DNA of 10,085 bases from UBA1858 sp963926275 (lineage in GTDB: Bacteria; Pseudomonadota; Gammaproteobacteria; UBA4575): NCBI GenBank assembly GCA_963926275.1, contig CAWUWP010000050.1, positions 1-10,085 on the forward strand. Direction: 5' to 3'. The position numbers were made by a program, and so were the translations under genes. The notes below the pieces were generated by a model, which ran no database searches, had not been told where the DNA came from, and saw only the letters and a program-made list of their open reading frames with translations. The stretch's first letter is position 1, and each line of letters starts with the position of its first letter. Below, piece after piece: positions 1-5,352 of the stretch.

Positions 1-1196
1 AAATGCCAGCCTTCACTAGAGACAGAGCAATTTGCTAGTTCACTCGCTTGTTGTTGGCTAATTTTTTGCAGTAATAATTCAGGAATATTTTCTTGATATG
101 CAATTAATTGCATTCTTTTCCATTGAGCCTCGTCACGAGGAATTTGTATTGCACCACATTGTTGCCAGTTAAATTCTTCACAGATACGTTGCCAATAATT
201 AAAATATTGAACTGAATATAAAAAACCTAACAATGTTAGTTGTGATTGTGTGTCATGGTCTACGCTGAGTCGGGGCATTAATATTGCGTTAGCATTACCT
301 GAACCTTCACTGGCTAGCGATGAATTTTTATCTATCATTGTCACTTGCCATCCACGCTTAGCTAGTGAAGCACTGATAGTGGTACCGGCTATGCCGGCAC
401 CAATTACAATTGCAGTTTTATTAGTGGCTTTAGAGCAATGGTTGTTCAGCCAACTTTTGTCTTTTAACTTATAAGATGAGTTGTCTTTTTTATGTGTGAA
501 TGTACCAATGAGTATTTCACGTTTCTTGCCGTAACCAGGCTTTGTGGATAATTCAAAACCAGCGTTTGAGAATGATTCTCTAACATCGCTCGCCGCACAA
601 TAGGTTGATAGCGTGCCACTGGGTTGTGTGAGCCTTTGTATGTTTTTGCATATATCCGCTGACCATAAGGCTTCATTCTTACTAGGTGAAAAGCCGTCCA
701 AAAACCAAGCGTCAGCTTTAAAATCACATAACCCAAGATAGTCCAAAGCATCGCCAAATATCAGCGTCAGGCTAATATTATATTGCTGTAATTCAATGCG
801 ATGAAATCCGACTACTGGAAGAGGGTACTGTTCTACTAAACTTTCAACGAGAGCAGAAGAGATGTTTAACTGTTGATAACATTTAGTTAGATCCTCAGGT
901 TGAACTGGGTATTTCTCGAAACTTATATAGTGAAGTGGCTGGTCAGATAGCTGTTGTTGCTCTTGCTCAAGCCAGGCTTTGGCAGTGGTGATAAAATTAA
1001 TGCCAAAGCCAAAGCCTAATTCAGCAATAGTGAACTGCTTGTTTTTCCAGCGACCAGAAATGTTGGCGCTGTCTAAAAACACATAACGGCTTTCTTCTAG
1101 TGGGTTGTCGAGCGAATAATAAGGGTCGCCAAATAACTCGGAACAGGGTATTCCTTCACTATTGAAGTTTAGTTGTGGTCTCTGAGCTGTTAGCAT
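1..1196 (-). CDS. mnmC: Bifunctional tRNA mnm5s2U34 biosynthesis enzyme MnmC (3' part beyond window)
   Basis: MnmC finishes the mnm5 group on the wobble uridine U34 of several tRNAs. Its C-terminal FAD oxidoreductase removes the carboxymethyl group from cmnm5U, and its N-terminal domain methylates nm5U using SAM. The frame is open without interruption from ATG at 1196 to the window edge, giving 398 residues of a family usually about 620-670 long, so the C-terminus is missing only because the window ends. Residues about 35-235 form the methyltransferase: ESRYVFLDS, a SAM-binding glycine loop AELGFGFGINF (59-69) and the signature DAWFLDGFSPSKN (162-174). A lysine-rich linker follows. The Rossmann FAD motif IVIGAGIAG (263-271) and GSGNANAILMPRLS then begin the oxidoreductase. 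In-frame GTG lies six codons upstream (1214), but ATG at 1196 matches the usual family N-terminus. No clear Shine-Dalgarno is visible. The start lies 33 bases from a divergent exonuclease gene. Identification is by recalled family motifs. Confidence 0.95.
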   Translation of the reverse strand, partial: MLTAQRPQLNFNSEGIPCSELFGDPYYSLDNPLEESRYVFLDSANISGRWKNKQFTIAELGFGFGINFITTAKAWLEQEQQQLSDQPLHYISFEKYPVQPEDLTKCYQQLNISSALVESLVEQYPLPVVGFHRIELQQYNISLTLIFGDALDYLGLCDFKADAWFLDGFSPSKNEALWSADICKNIQRLTQPSGTLSTYCAASDVRESFSNAGFELSTKPGYGKKREILIGTFTHKKDNSSYKLKDKSWLNNHCSKATNKTAIVIGAGIAGTTISASLAKRGWQVTMIDKNSSLASEGSGNANAILMPRLSVDHDTQSQLTLLGFLYSVQYFNYWQRICEEFNWQQCGAIQIPRDEAQWKRMQLIAYQENIPELLLQKISQQQASELANCSVSSEGWH

Positions 1197-1229
1197 GTCA
1201 CTTTGATTGAACACTAAATAAAAAATAAA

Positions 1230-2006
1230 ATGAGTATACTCGTATTTGATATCGAGTCCGTCCCTGACTATGAAGCGGGAAGGAAAATCTATAAATTAAC
1301 GGATGATCTTTCTGATGAAGATGTGGTGAAAGCCATGCAGCATCTCCAGTTTCAAAAATCTGGTTCAGAATTCATGCCGCTGCATTTGCAAAAAATCGTT
1401 GCCATTTCAGTGTTATTTGAAAGTCATCATCAGCTCAAAGTATGGTCACTAGGTAATGAAGACTCTGATGAAAGCGAGATTATCCAGCGCTTTTATGAAG
1501 GTGTAGAGCAACACACACCTACCTTGGTCAGCTGGAATGGCGGGGGGTTTGACTTGCCAGTATTGAATTACCGTTCTTTACTGCACGGAATACAAGCACC
1601 ACGCTATTGGGAAACCGGTGATGATGACACATCATTCCGCTATAACAACTACATCAGTCGTTTCCATTCGCGTCATACAGATTTAATGGATGTACTCGCT
1701 AACTACCAACCTAGAGCGGGTGCTAAATTAGATCAAATTGCCACCATGCTAGGTTTTCCAGGTAAGTTTGGAATGGATGGCAGTCATGTATGGGATAAAT
1801 TCCAAGAGGGTGGTATCAGTGAAATCCGCAATTACTGTGAAACTGATGTACTCAATACTTATTTAGTCTATCTGCAATTTGAAATGATTCGTGGTCATTG
1901 CAGTAAAGACTTGTTAGAGAAAAAGCTAGAACGCGTAAAAGAACTACTGCGTGATTCTGGTGAAGATCATTTGCTAGAGTTTTTACAGGTATGGGAAGAG
2001 GGTTAG
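1230..2006 (+). CDS. PolB-related 3'-5' exonuclease (DnaQ-like fold, DNA_pol_B_exo2 family)
   Basis: This is a predicted DEDDy 3'-5' exonuclease related to the proofreading domain of family B DNA polymerases, here a stand-alone protein of 258 residues. The three exonuclease motifs are intact. ExoI is VFDIES with acidic D7 and E9, ExoII is SWNGGGFDLP with N103 and D108, and ExoIII is YCETD with Y202 and D206, the Yx3D form that defines the DEDDy subgroup. It should bind two divalent metals and remove nucleotides from 3' ends; the natural substrate of this family (COG3298/PF10108-type) is not known to me. No polymerase domain or membrane segment is present. The start is fixed by the position of ExoI right at the N-terminus. 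The leader is A-rich (AAATAAAAAATAAA) with no Shine-Dalgarno. It stands alone, divergent from mnmC, with a palindromic repeat about 85 bases past its stop. Confidence 0.9.
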   Translation: MSILVFDIESVPDYEAGRKIYKLTDDLSDEDVVKAMQHLQFQKSGSEFMPLHLQKIVAISVLFESHHQLKVWSLGNEDSDESEIIQRFYEGVEQHTPTLVSWNGGGFDLPVLNYRSLLHGIQAPRYWETGDDDTSFRYNNYISRFHSRHTDLMDVLANYQPRAGAKLDQIATMLGFPGKFGMDGSHVWDKFQEGGISEIRNYCETDVLNTYLVYLQFEMIRGHCSKDLLEKKLERVKELLRDSGEDHLLEFLQVWEEG

Positions 2007-2085
2007 CTGTTTGATTAAAGAGTGCTGACTATAGAGTTACATTCTTTTAAAACAGCAGTATTTCTATAATTTACAATTATATTAA

Positions 2086-2115
2086 TTCCGTCATTCCCGC
2101 GCAGGCGGGAATCCA
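2086..2115. repeat. dRS3-like palindromic repeat
   Basis: A perfect 8-base inverted repeat, ATTCCCGC (2093-2100) and GCGGGAAT (2105-2112), is separated by the 4-base loop GCAG. The outer six bases fit the ATTCCC-N8-GGGAAT layout of the Neisseria dRS3 element, and the surrounding GTC and CCAG context resembles dispersed repeats known from many proteobacteria. It lies in the gap between the convergent exonuclease gene and the ParB-like gene. It has no adjacent T-run on either strand, so it is not a classical intrinsic terminator, although the hairpin could protect 3' ends of both transcripts. Naming it by similarity to dRS3 rests on memory of the consensus. Confidence 0.75.
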
Positions 2116-2139
2116 GCCGTGGTGTAGACGATCATCTTT

Positions 2140-2637
2140 TTAATCTGTTAGGCCGTTCAACTCTCGTATCCTAGTCATTCTCCTAAGTATCTTTACAGGA
2201 TTGTTGAAATAGTATTCTTCAACTTCAACGCTTATCCTATCTGAAGGAAAAAACACTTCCTGCAAAGCAACTAACCTGCCGTTACCTTCGTAGGCAATGT
2301 AACTATCATCAGGCTGCCTCACTACTTTGATGGCTGAAATAGAAGGCAAGACATCAGAGAGCACATCCCTGGTGAGTACTTTCTTCCCTAGAAGAATGTT
2401 TTTATTTTCTTTCAGCAGATTAACTCTATCTTGAGTTGATTTGATAGCATTCTCATGATCAATAGCGTGAATTTGAGTTAGAGAAAATAACGGGACAATC
2501 ACAAAGTCAGAGTGTGTTCGCTTGCGATGTATGTCGAGGATTGTTTTAGCTAGGAGGGCATCCTTAGTTTCTAAATCTGCTATTTCAGATTTTTTGTCTA
2601 CCAAGTAGCTAAGAAAATCTCCAATTTTATGAAACAT
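2140..2637 (-). CDS. Hypothetical protein, possible ParB/sulfiredoxin-like fold
   Basis: A 165-residue soluble protein without signal peptide or membrane segment; I do not recognise a named family. Its middle resembles the ParB/sulfiredoxin superfamily: VPLFSL (about 48-53) as a first strand, then SAIKVVRQPDDSYIAYEGNGRLVAL (split: SAIKVVRQ, DDSYIAYEGNGR, LVALQ; about 100-125), where EGNGR occupies the place of the GERR/GCHR loop that binds nucleotide in that fold, followed by a V-rich strand (SVEVEEYYF). The C-terminus is basic (KILRRMTRIRELNG). Which substrate it acts on, if any, cannot be read from this. ATG at 2637 has no visible Shine-Dalgarno; only ACTAAAAA precedes it. It runs in the same direction as the small membrane protein gene upstream (34-base gap, containing a repeat), so both may share a transcript. 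Being a gene is well supported; the fold assignment is an inference. Confidence 0.75.
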   Translation of the reverse strand: MFHKIGDFLSYLVDKKSEIADLETKDALLAKTILDIHRKRTHSDFVIVPLFSLTQIHAIDHENAIKSTQDRVNLLKENKNILLGKKVLTRDVLSDVLPSISAIKVVRQPDDSYIAYEGNGRLVALQEVFFPSDRISVEVEEYYFNNPVKILRRMTRIRELNGLTD

Positions 2638-2659
2638 TTTTTAGTTGATTATTGTAAAC

Positions 2660-2678
2660 CGTGGTCTGTCCCTAATTG
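2660..2678 (-). repeat. Left arm of an imperfect inverted repeat around the small membrane gene
   Basis: On the plus strand this reads CGTGGTCTGTCCCTAATTG. Its partner at 2962-2978 reads, on the opposite strand, CGAGTCTGACCCTATTG. Aligned, the two share 15 bases with two mismatches and two single-base gaps. The stop codon TAG of the 70-residue gene (2672-2674) lies inside this arm, and the arm ends about 22 bases upstream of the ParB-like start codon. I recall near-identical strings (GGGACAGACC) as dispersed repeats in gammaproteobacteria, but cannot verify that here. Confidence 0.55.
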
Positions 2679-2884
2679 TTCAAGTTGCTCAATTTAATAT
2701 GCTTGCTAATGACTACAAATATAGCAACGATAGACATAACAATAGTTAACCAACTAATAGTGCCGGGACCAGCGCCATATACACCAAACCATCTCAATGC
2801 AGCACCAAATCCAGCTACTACAGCCACTATCAACCAGATATTTCTGCTTTTCTTTAATTTATTAATATTTTCTAAATCATTCAT
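2672..2884 (-). CDS. Small two-helix membrane protein, unknown function
   Basis: A 70-residue ORF with a charged N-terminus (MNDLENINKLKKSRN) followed by two hydrophobic stretches, about residues 16-36 (IWLIVAVVAGFGAALRWF) and 43-60 (ISWLTIVMSIVAIFVVIS). The two are joined by a short glycine-rich turn (GVYGAGPG). This layout predicts a helical hairpin in the inner membrane. The tail KHIKLSNLNN is short and polar. No family is recognised and no function can be offered. No Shine-Dalgarno is seen before ATG at 2884. It lies between two arms of an imperfect inverted repeat, and its stop codon falls inside the left arm, as if gene and repeat had travelled together. It precedes the ParB-like gene on the same strand. 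The regular charge and helix pattern favours a real gene over chance, although an opposite-strand open frame covers the same bases. Confidence 0.5.
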   Translation of the reverse strand: MNDLENINKLKKSRNIWLIVAVVAGFGAALRWFGVYGAGPGTISWLTIVMSIVAIFVVISKHIKLSNLNN

Positions 2885-2961
2885 AATTTAAGATTAGATT
2901 TTCATTTACTGTAGATAAAGTCACTTATCTGCCAATAGTAATCATTAAGCACTTAATTAAT

Positions 2962-2978
2962 CAATAGGGTCAGACTCG
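2962..2978 (+). repeat. Right arm of an imperfect inverted repeat
   Basis: Plus strand CAATAGGGTCAGACTCG, the inverted partner of the arm at 2660-2678. It is itself framed by a 6-base inverted repeat, ATCAAT (2960-2965) and ATTGAT (2979-2984). Together the arms enclose about 320 bases with the small membrane gene. It resembles dispersed GGGTCAGA-type repeats that I recall from gammaproteobacteria; this is a memory-based comparison. Confidence 0.55.
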
Positions 2979-3004
2979 ATTGATTTTTAATAGAACATGA
3001 CTCT

Positions 3005-3028
3005 ATGTCTGCTTTCGGCCAATAGCGG
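3005..3028 (-). repeat. Left copy of a perfect 24-base inverted repeat
   Basis: Begins ATGTCTGCTTTCGG and ends CCAATAGCGG on the plus strand. It is the exact reverse complement of 3793-3816. Its core (GCTATTGG/CCGAAAGC) is an imperfect palindrome able to form a small hairpin. It begins only ten bases beyond the T-tract of a minus-strand terminator at 3033-3058, so it sits at the 3' end of a minus-strand gene remnant. Confidence 0.9.
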
Positions 3029-3032
3029 ACAT

Positions 3033-3058
3033 AAAAAAGCCCCGAGGTTAGTCGAGGC
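3033..3058 (-). terminator. Rho-independent terminator, minus strand
   Basis: Read on the minus strand, GCCTCGA (3058-3052) pairs with TCGGGGC (3045-3039) over a six-base loop, with one G-U pair, and is followed directly by six T (3038-3033). It lies 53 bases past the stop codon of the DUF1214-like remnant and fits as that gene's original terminator. Seven pairs and an uninterrupted T-run make this the clearest terminator in the window. Confidence 0.85.
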
Positions 3059-3110
3059 TCAAAAGAGGTCAGCTAAGTGAAATTAGCAGACCCCGCTTAG
3101 CAACTACATA

Positions 3111-3515
3111 TTATTTCACCAACTCAGGTATCACCGGATTAATCACTTCATCAATGATTTTCTGGCTGGCACCATAAGAGCGAACAATGTAGTTAAATTC
3201 AGCACCATTAGAGGTAATGTTGTTTATCTTATTGTCACTGCAGTTGAAATGAATAGTGGTTGAATCATCACCATTGGATTTCCAGGTATAGCTGTTGATA
3301 TGTGAGTTTCCCTCCATCAGGTAACCAGTTGTGTCATAGATTGTAAACGATGTGAAATATTTATTTCCTGTCTCGGGGAAGGTTACCGCGAGGCATACAT
3401 CACCCGGCAGGTTTTCTAATGTATTGCCTGGGCACATAGTGATTTTCAAGCCAAACAATAAACAAATAGATGAACTCATTTCTATCAATGATTTAGTAAA
3501 CGACCCTAAATTCAC
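3111..3515 (-). pseudogene. C-terminal fragment of a DUF1214-like (DUF1254/DUF1214) protein
   Basis: The frame encodes 134 residues. From about residue 30 to the end it resembles the C-terminal DUF1214 domain of the secreted or periplasmic DUF1254/DUF1214 proteins: a strand-rich pattern with FTSFTIYDTTGYLMEG, then DDSTTIHFNC, then FNYIVRSYGASQKIIDEVIN and a closing P-rich end (PVIPELVK). That is the order YD-x-GY, DGS-T-(I/L), (L/I)VRxYG seen in the family. Complete members are several times longer and carry a signal peptide and a DUF1254 domain, both absent here. The first ~25 residues do not look like a signal peptide and overlap the coding side of the opposing fragment, so the true homology probably stops near 3440. 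The natural 3' end, including a terminator at 3033-3058, is preserved. I read it as a 5'-truncated remnant; a short expressed protein cannot be excluded. Function of the family is unknown to me. Confidence 0.5.
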
Positions 3516-3792
3516 TTCACTTAATATCCCAAGAGTGTTTATTTATAGAGCACTTGGTTCAGGTGGTTGTCAGTTATCAAATTTTGGCAAAGGAGCTGAA
3601 GAGATGTGCTGGAGTAAAATTGATTGGCCAGGTGGCTGGGTTGATCAATGTCGTCCTGGTGCATGGGACTATGCCGGCAGAGTAATAGCAGGCGTTAACT
3701 CACCAAGTAATTATGAAGTTGACAACTTATGGCCTATATCATACAAAATAGAGAGTGAAGAAATACACTTTTATCCTCTTATTATTGAATGA
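3352..3792 (+). pseudogene. C-terminal fragment of an unrecognised protein (chimeric ORF)
   Basis: The open frame has 146 codons, but its first ~30 residues are the antisense of the DUF1214-like fragment and are unlikely to be protein-coding in origin. From about 3445 (IFKPNNKQIDELIS) to the stop the sequence looks like a genuine folded protein. It is rich in W, G and C (SGGCQLSNFG, EEMCWSKIDWPGGWVDQ, CRPGAWDYAG), has three cysteines and ends HFYPLIIE. I do not recognise the family. No hydrophobic segment or catalytic motif stands out. The TGA stop (3790-3792) directly abuts the right copy of the 24-base inverted repeat. The likeliest reading is a gene that lost its 5' part when it was joined head to head with the DUF1214 remnant; translation from ATG at 3352 as a chimeric protein remains possible. 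Confidence 0.45.
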
Positions 3793-3816
3793 CCGCTATT
3801 GGCCGAAAGCAGACAT
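3793..3816 (+). repeat. Right copy of a perfect 24-base inverted repeat
   Basis: Begins CCGCTATTGGCC and ends GAAAGCAGACAT, the exact reverse complement of 3005-3028. It follows without a gap the stop codon of the plus-strand fragment and lies 43 bases beyond the dapE stop, so it may also form the weak hairpin at the end of the dap operon transcript. No convincing T-tract follows on the minus strand, and I see no other dapE terminator in the 3817-3859 gap. Confidence 0.9.
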
Positions 3817-3859
3817 CCTTAATCTGAAGGTATATTGGGAATGAGTTGCTGAGACGGGG

Positions 3860-4987
3860 CTAGCTAAGCAGTGACTTAATCACTTCTTTATAAATATCTT
3901 TCAGCTGGTCCAGTTCTTCTATATCTGTGTGTTCATCGATTTGATGGATAGTCGCGTTAATTACACCCAGCTCAACGACTTCTGCACCGGTAGGGGCAAT
4001 AAAGCGGCCATCTGAAGTCCCGCCACCAGTAGATAGTTCAGTCTTTCTGCCAGTAATGTCTTTTATCGCATGTTGGCAGGCATCAACCAGCTTTCCCTCT
4101 GGGGTGAGGAAAGGATTGCCTGAGAGTCGCCATGTGAGCTCGTGATTGATATTCTTGCTTTGAATGACTTGTTCAATGCGTTGCTTGATTTCACCAGCAG
4201 TGATTTCTGTTGAGAAGCGTAAGTTGAATGAGGCTTCTGCAGTGGAAGGGATAACATTTTCAGCCCCTGTGCCTGCTTGCACATTTGAAATTTGGAAGGT
4301 GGTGGCAGGGAAGTGATCGTTACCTTGGTCCCACTCTATAGTTGTCAGTTCTGATAACAGATCAGAAAGACGATGAATTGGATTGTCTGCTAAATGTGGG
4401 TAGGCAACATGACCCTGTTTACCTATCACGGTGATATGCGCGCAGAGAGATCCGCGACGTCCATTCTTAATGATATCGCCAACTTTATTAGTGCTGGAAG
4501 GTTCGCCTACTAAGCAGTAATCAATGCCGACATTATTGTTTTGTAAATGCTCGACGACTTTGACTGTGCCATTGATGGCGGGGCCTTCTTCATCACTGGT
4601 TAGTAGAAATCCTATCGAACCTTTATGGTCTGGATTTTCTTCAATGAATTCTTCAACGGCAATCACCATGGCGGCAATGCCTGTTTTCATGTCGGCTGAA
4701 CCACGCCCATGCAGCTGACCACTGTCAATGCTGGCGGCAAACGGAGGGTGTGTCCATTTTTTTTCTGGGCCGGTGGGAACGACATCAGTATGGCCAGCAA
4801 AGACAAATAGGGGTCCTTCCGTGCCTTTGCGAATCCATGCATTGGAGACATCACCAAAAGGTAAGCGCTCGGTGGTGAATCCACTGGTGGCTAATCTTTC
4901 AGCGAGCAGGTCTAAGCAACCTTCATCATTAGGAGTGACGGAAGGCTTTTGGATGAGTTGCTGGCTAAGCGTTAAGGTTTTGCTCAC
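3860..4987 (-). CDS. dapE: Succinyl-diaminopimelate desuccinylase
   Basis: DapE hydrolyses N-succinyl-LL-2,6-diaminopimelate to LL-diaminopimelate and succinate, the desuccinylation step of lysine and peptidoglycan precursor synthesis in the cytoplasm. It is an M20-family di-zinc amidohydrolase. All metal and catalytic residues are in place: GHTDVV with H66 and the likely catalytic D68, SADMKTG with bridging D99, TSDEEG with general base E133 and ligand E134, GEPSS with E162, and ATIHQIDEH with H348. The dimerisation (lid) domain occupies about residues 180-295, with GHVAYPH at its start. The length of 375 residues is normal. The start codon is GTG at 4987, the only acceptable one after the stop of the upstream gene, and no Shine-Dalgarno is visible. 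It is the last gene of the operon, 18 bases after the arsC-like gene and in the same reading frame as it. Identification is very secure. Confidence 0.97.
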   Translation of the reverse strand: MSKTLTLSQQLIQKPSVTPNDEGCLDLLAERLATSGFTTERLPFGDVSNAWIRKGTEGPLFVFAGHTDVVPTGPEKKWTHPPFAASIDSGQLHGRGSADMKTGIAAMVIAVEEFIEENPDHKGSIGFLLTSDEEGPAINGTVKVVEHLQNNNVGIDYCLVGEPSSTNKVGDIIKNGRRGSLCAHITVIGKQGHVAYPHLADNPIHRLSDLLSELTTIEWDQGNDHFPATTFQISNVQAGTGAENVIPSTAEASFNLRFSTEITAGEIKQRIEQVIQSKNINHELTWRLSGNPFLTPEGKLVDACQHAIKDITGRKTELSTGGGTSDGRFIAPTGAEVVELGVINATIHQIDEHTDIEELDQLKDIYKEVIKSLLS

Positions 4988-5005
4988 TGGCTTAATATAA
5001 TTTGT

Positions 5006-5347
5006 TTAAAATGTTTGTTGATAAGTGTCTTCAGAGAATCCGACTATCACATTGTCATTGTGTTCAATCACCGGGCGTTTAATTAATGTCGGTTGCTCTG
5101 TCATTAATTTAATCGCATTGGTTTTATTGATACTGTCTTTTTCATCATCGGACAGTTTGCGCCAAGTGGTACTGCGACGATTGAGTAAAACTTCCCAATC
5201 CACTTTGCTTGACCACTGCGTAACTTTAGTTTGAGTTAAACCCTCTTTGCGAAAGTCATGAAACTGGTAGTCGAATTTATTTTTCGTTAACCAGTTGCAT
5301 GCTTTCTTTACCGTGTCGCAATTTTTAATGCCGTAGACGGTAATCAT
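5006..5347 (-). CDS. ArsC/Spx-family thioredoxin-fold protein (YffB-like)
   Basis: A 113-residue member of the ArsC/Spx family, closest in recalled sequence to E. coli YffB, which also lies next to dapE. It begins MITVYGIKNCDTVKKA, with the redox cysteine C10 in the thioredoxin-like fold. It continues with YQFHDFRKEGL, the TWRKL segment (about 81-85 of the helical insert region) and the IKRPVIE strand with its cis-proline motif near residue 92. It ends in GFSEDTYQQTF, typical of YffB. True arsenate reductases are usually longer and have an arsenate-binding arginine set; YffB-type proteins are thought to use glutathione, and their physiological substrate is unsettled. ATG at 5347 follows the dapD stop by five bases and has no obvious Shine-Dalgarno, suggesting translational coupling. 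The constant pairing with dapE hints at a linked role, but that is inference. Confidence 0.93.
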   Translation of the reverse strand: MITVYGIKNCDTVKKACNWLTKNKFDYQFHDFRKEGLTQTKVTQWSSKVDWEVLLNRRSTTWRKLSDDEKDSINKTNAIKLMTEQPTLIKRPVIEHNDNVIVGFSEDTYQQTF

Positions 5348-5352
5348 AATGA

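Noticed and set aside
250..474. 74-residue plus-strand open frame
   Set aside because: Antisense to the FAD-binding region of mnmC; no independent evidence.
464..757. 97-residue minus-strand open frame with hydrophobic start
   Set aside because: It is out of frame inside mnmC, whose own frame carries clear MnmC motifs over the same bases.
2140..2884. Toxin-antitoxin pair made of the small membrane protein and the ParB-like protein
   Set aside because: Order and sizes are suggestive but no toxin or antitoxin motif is present, the gap holds a repeat, and neither gene overlaps the other.
2676..2891. 71-residue plus-strand open frame opposite the small membrane gene
   Set aside because: It spans nearly the same bases; the minus-strand version has the more natural charge and helix layout and matches the direction of its neighbour.
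3817..3830. CCTTAATCTGAAGG as a dapE terminator
   Set aside because: The stem is only four pairs and no T-run follows on the minus strand.
2007..3859. CRISPR array, tRNA gene, integron attC site or intact insertion sequence
   Set aside because: No regularly spaced direct repeats, no cloverleaf, no integrase or transposase frame, and the repeats differ from one another, unlike CRISPR repeats.
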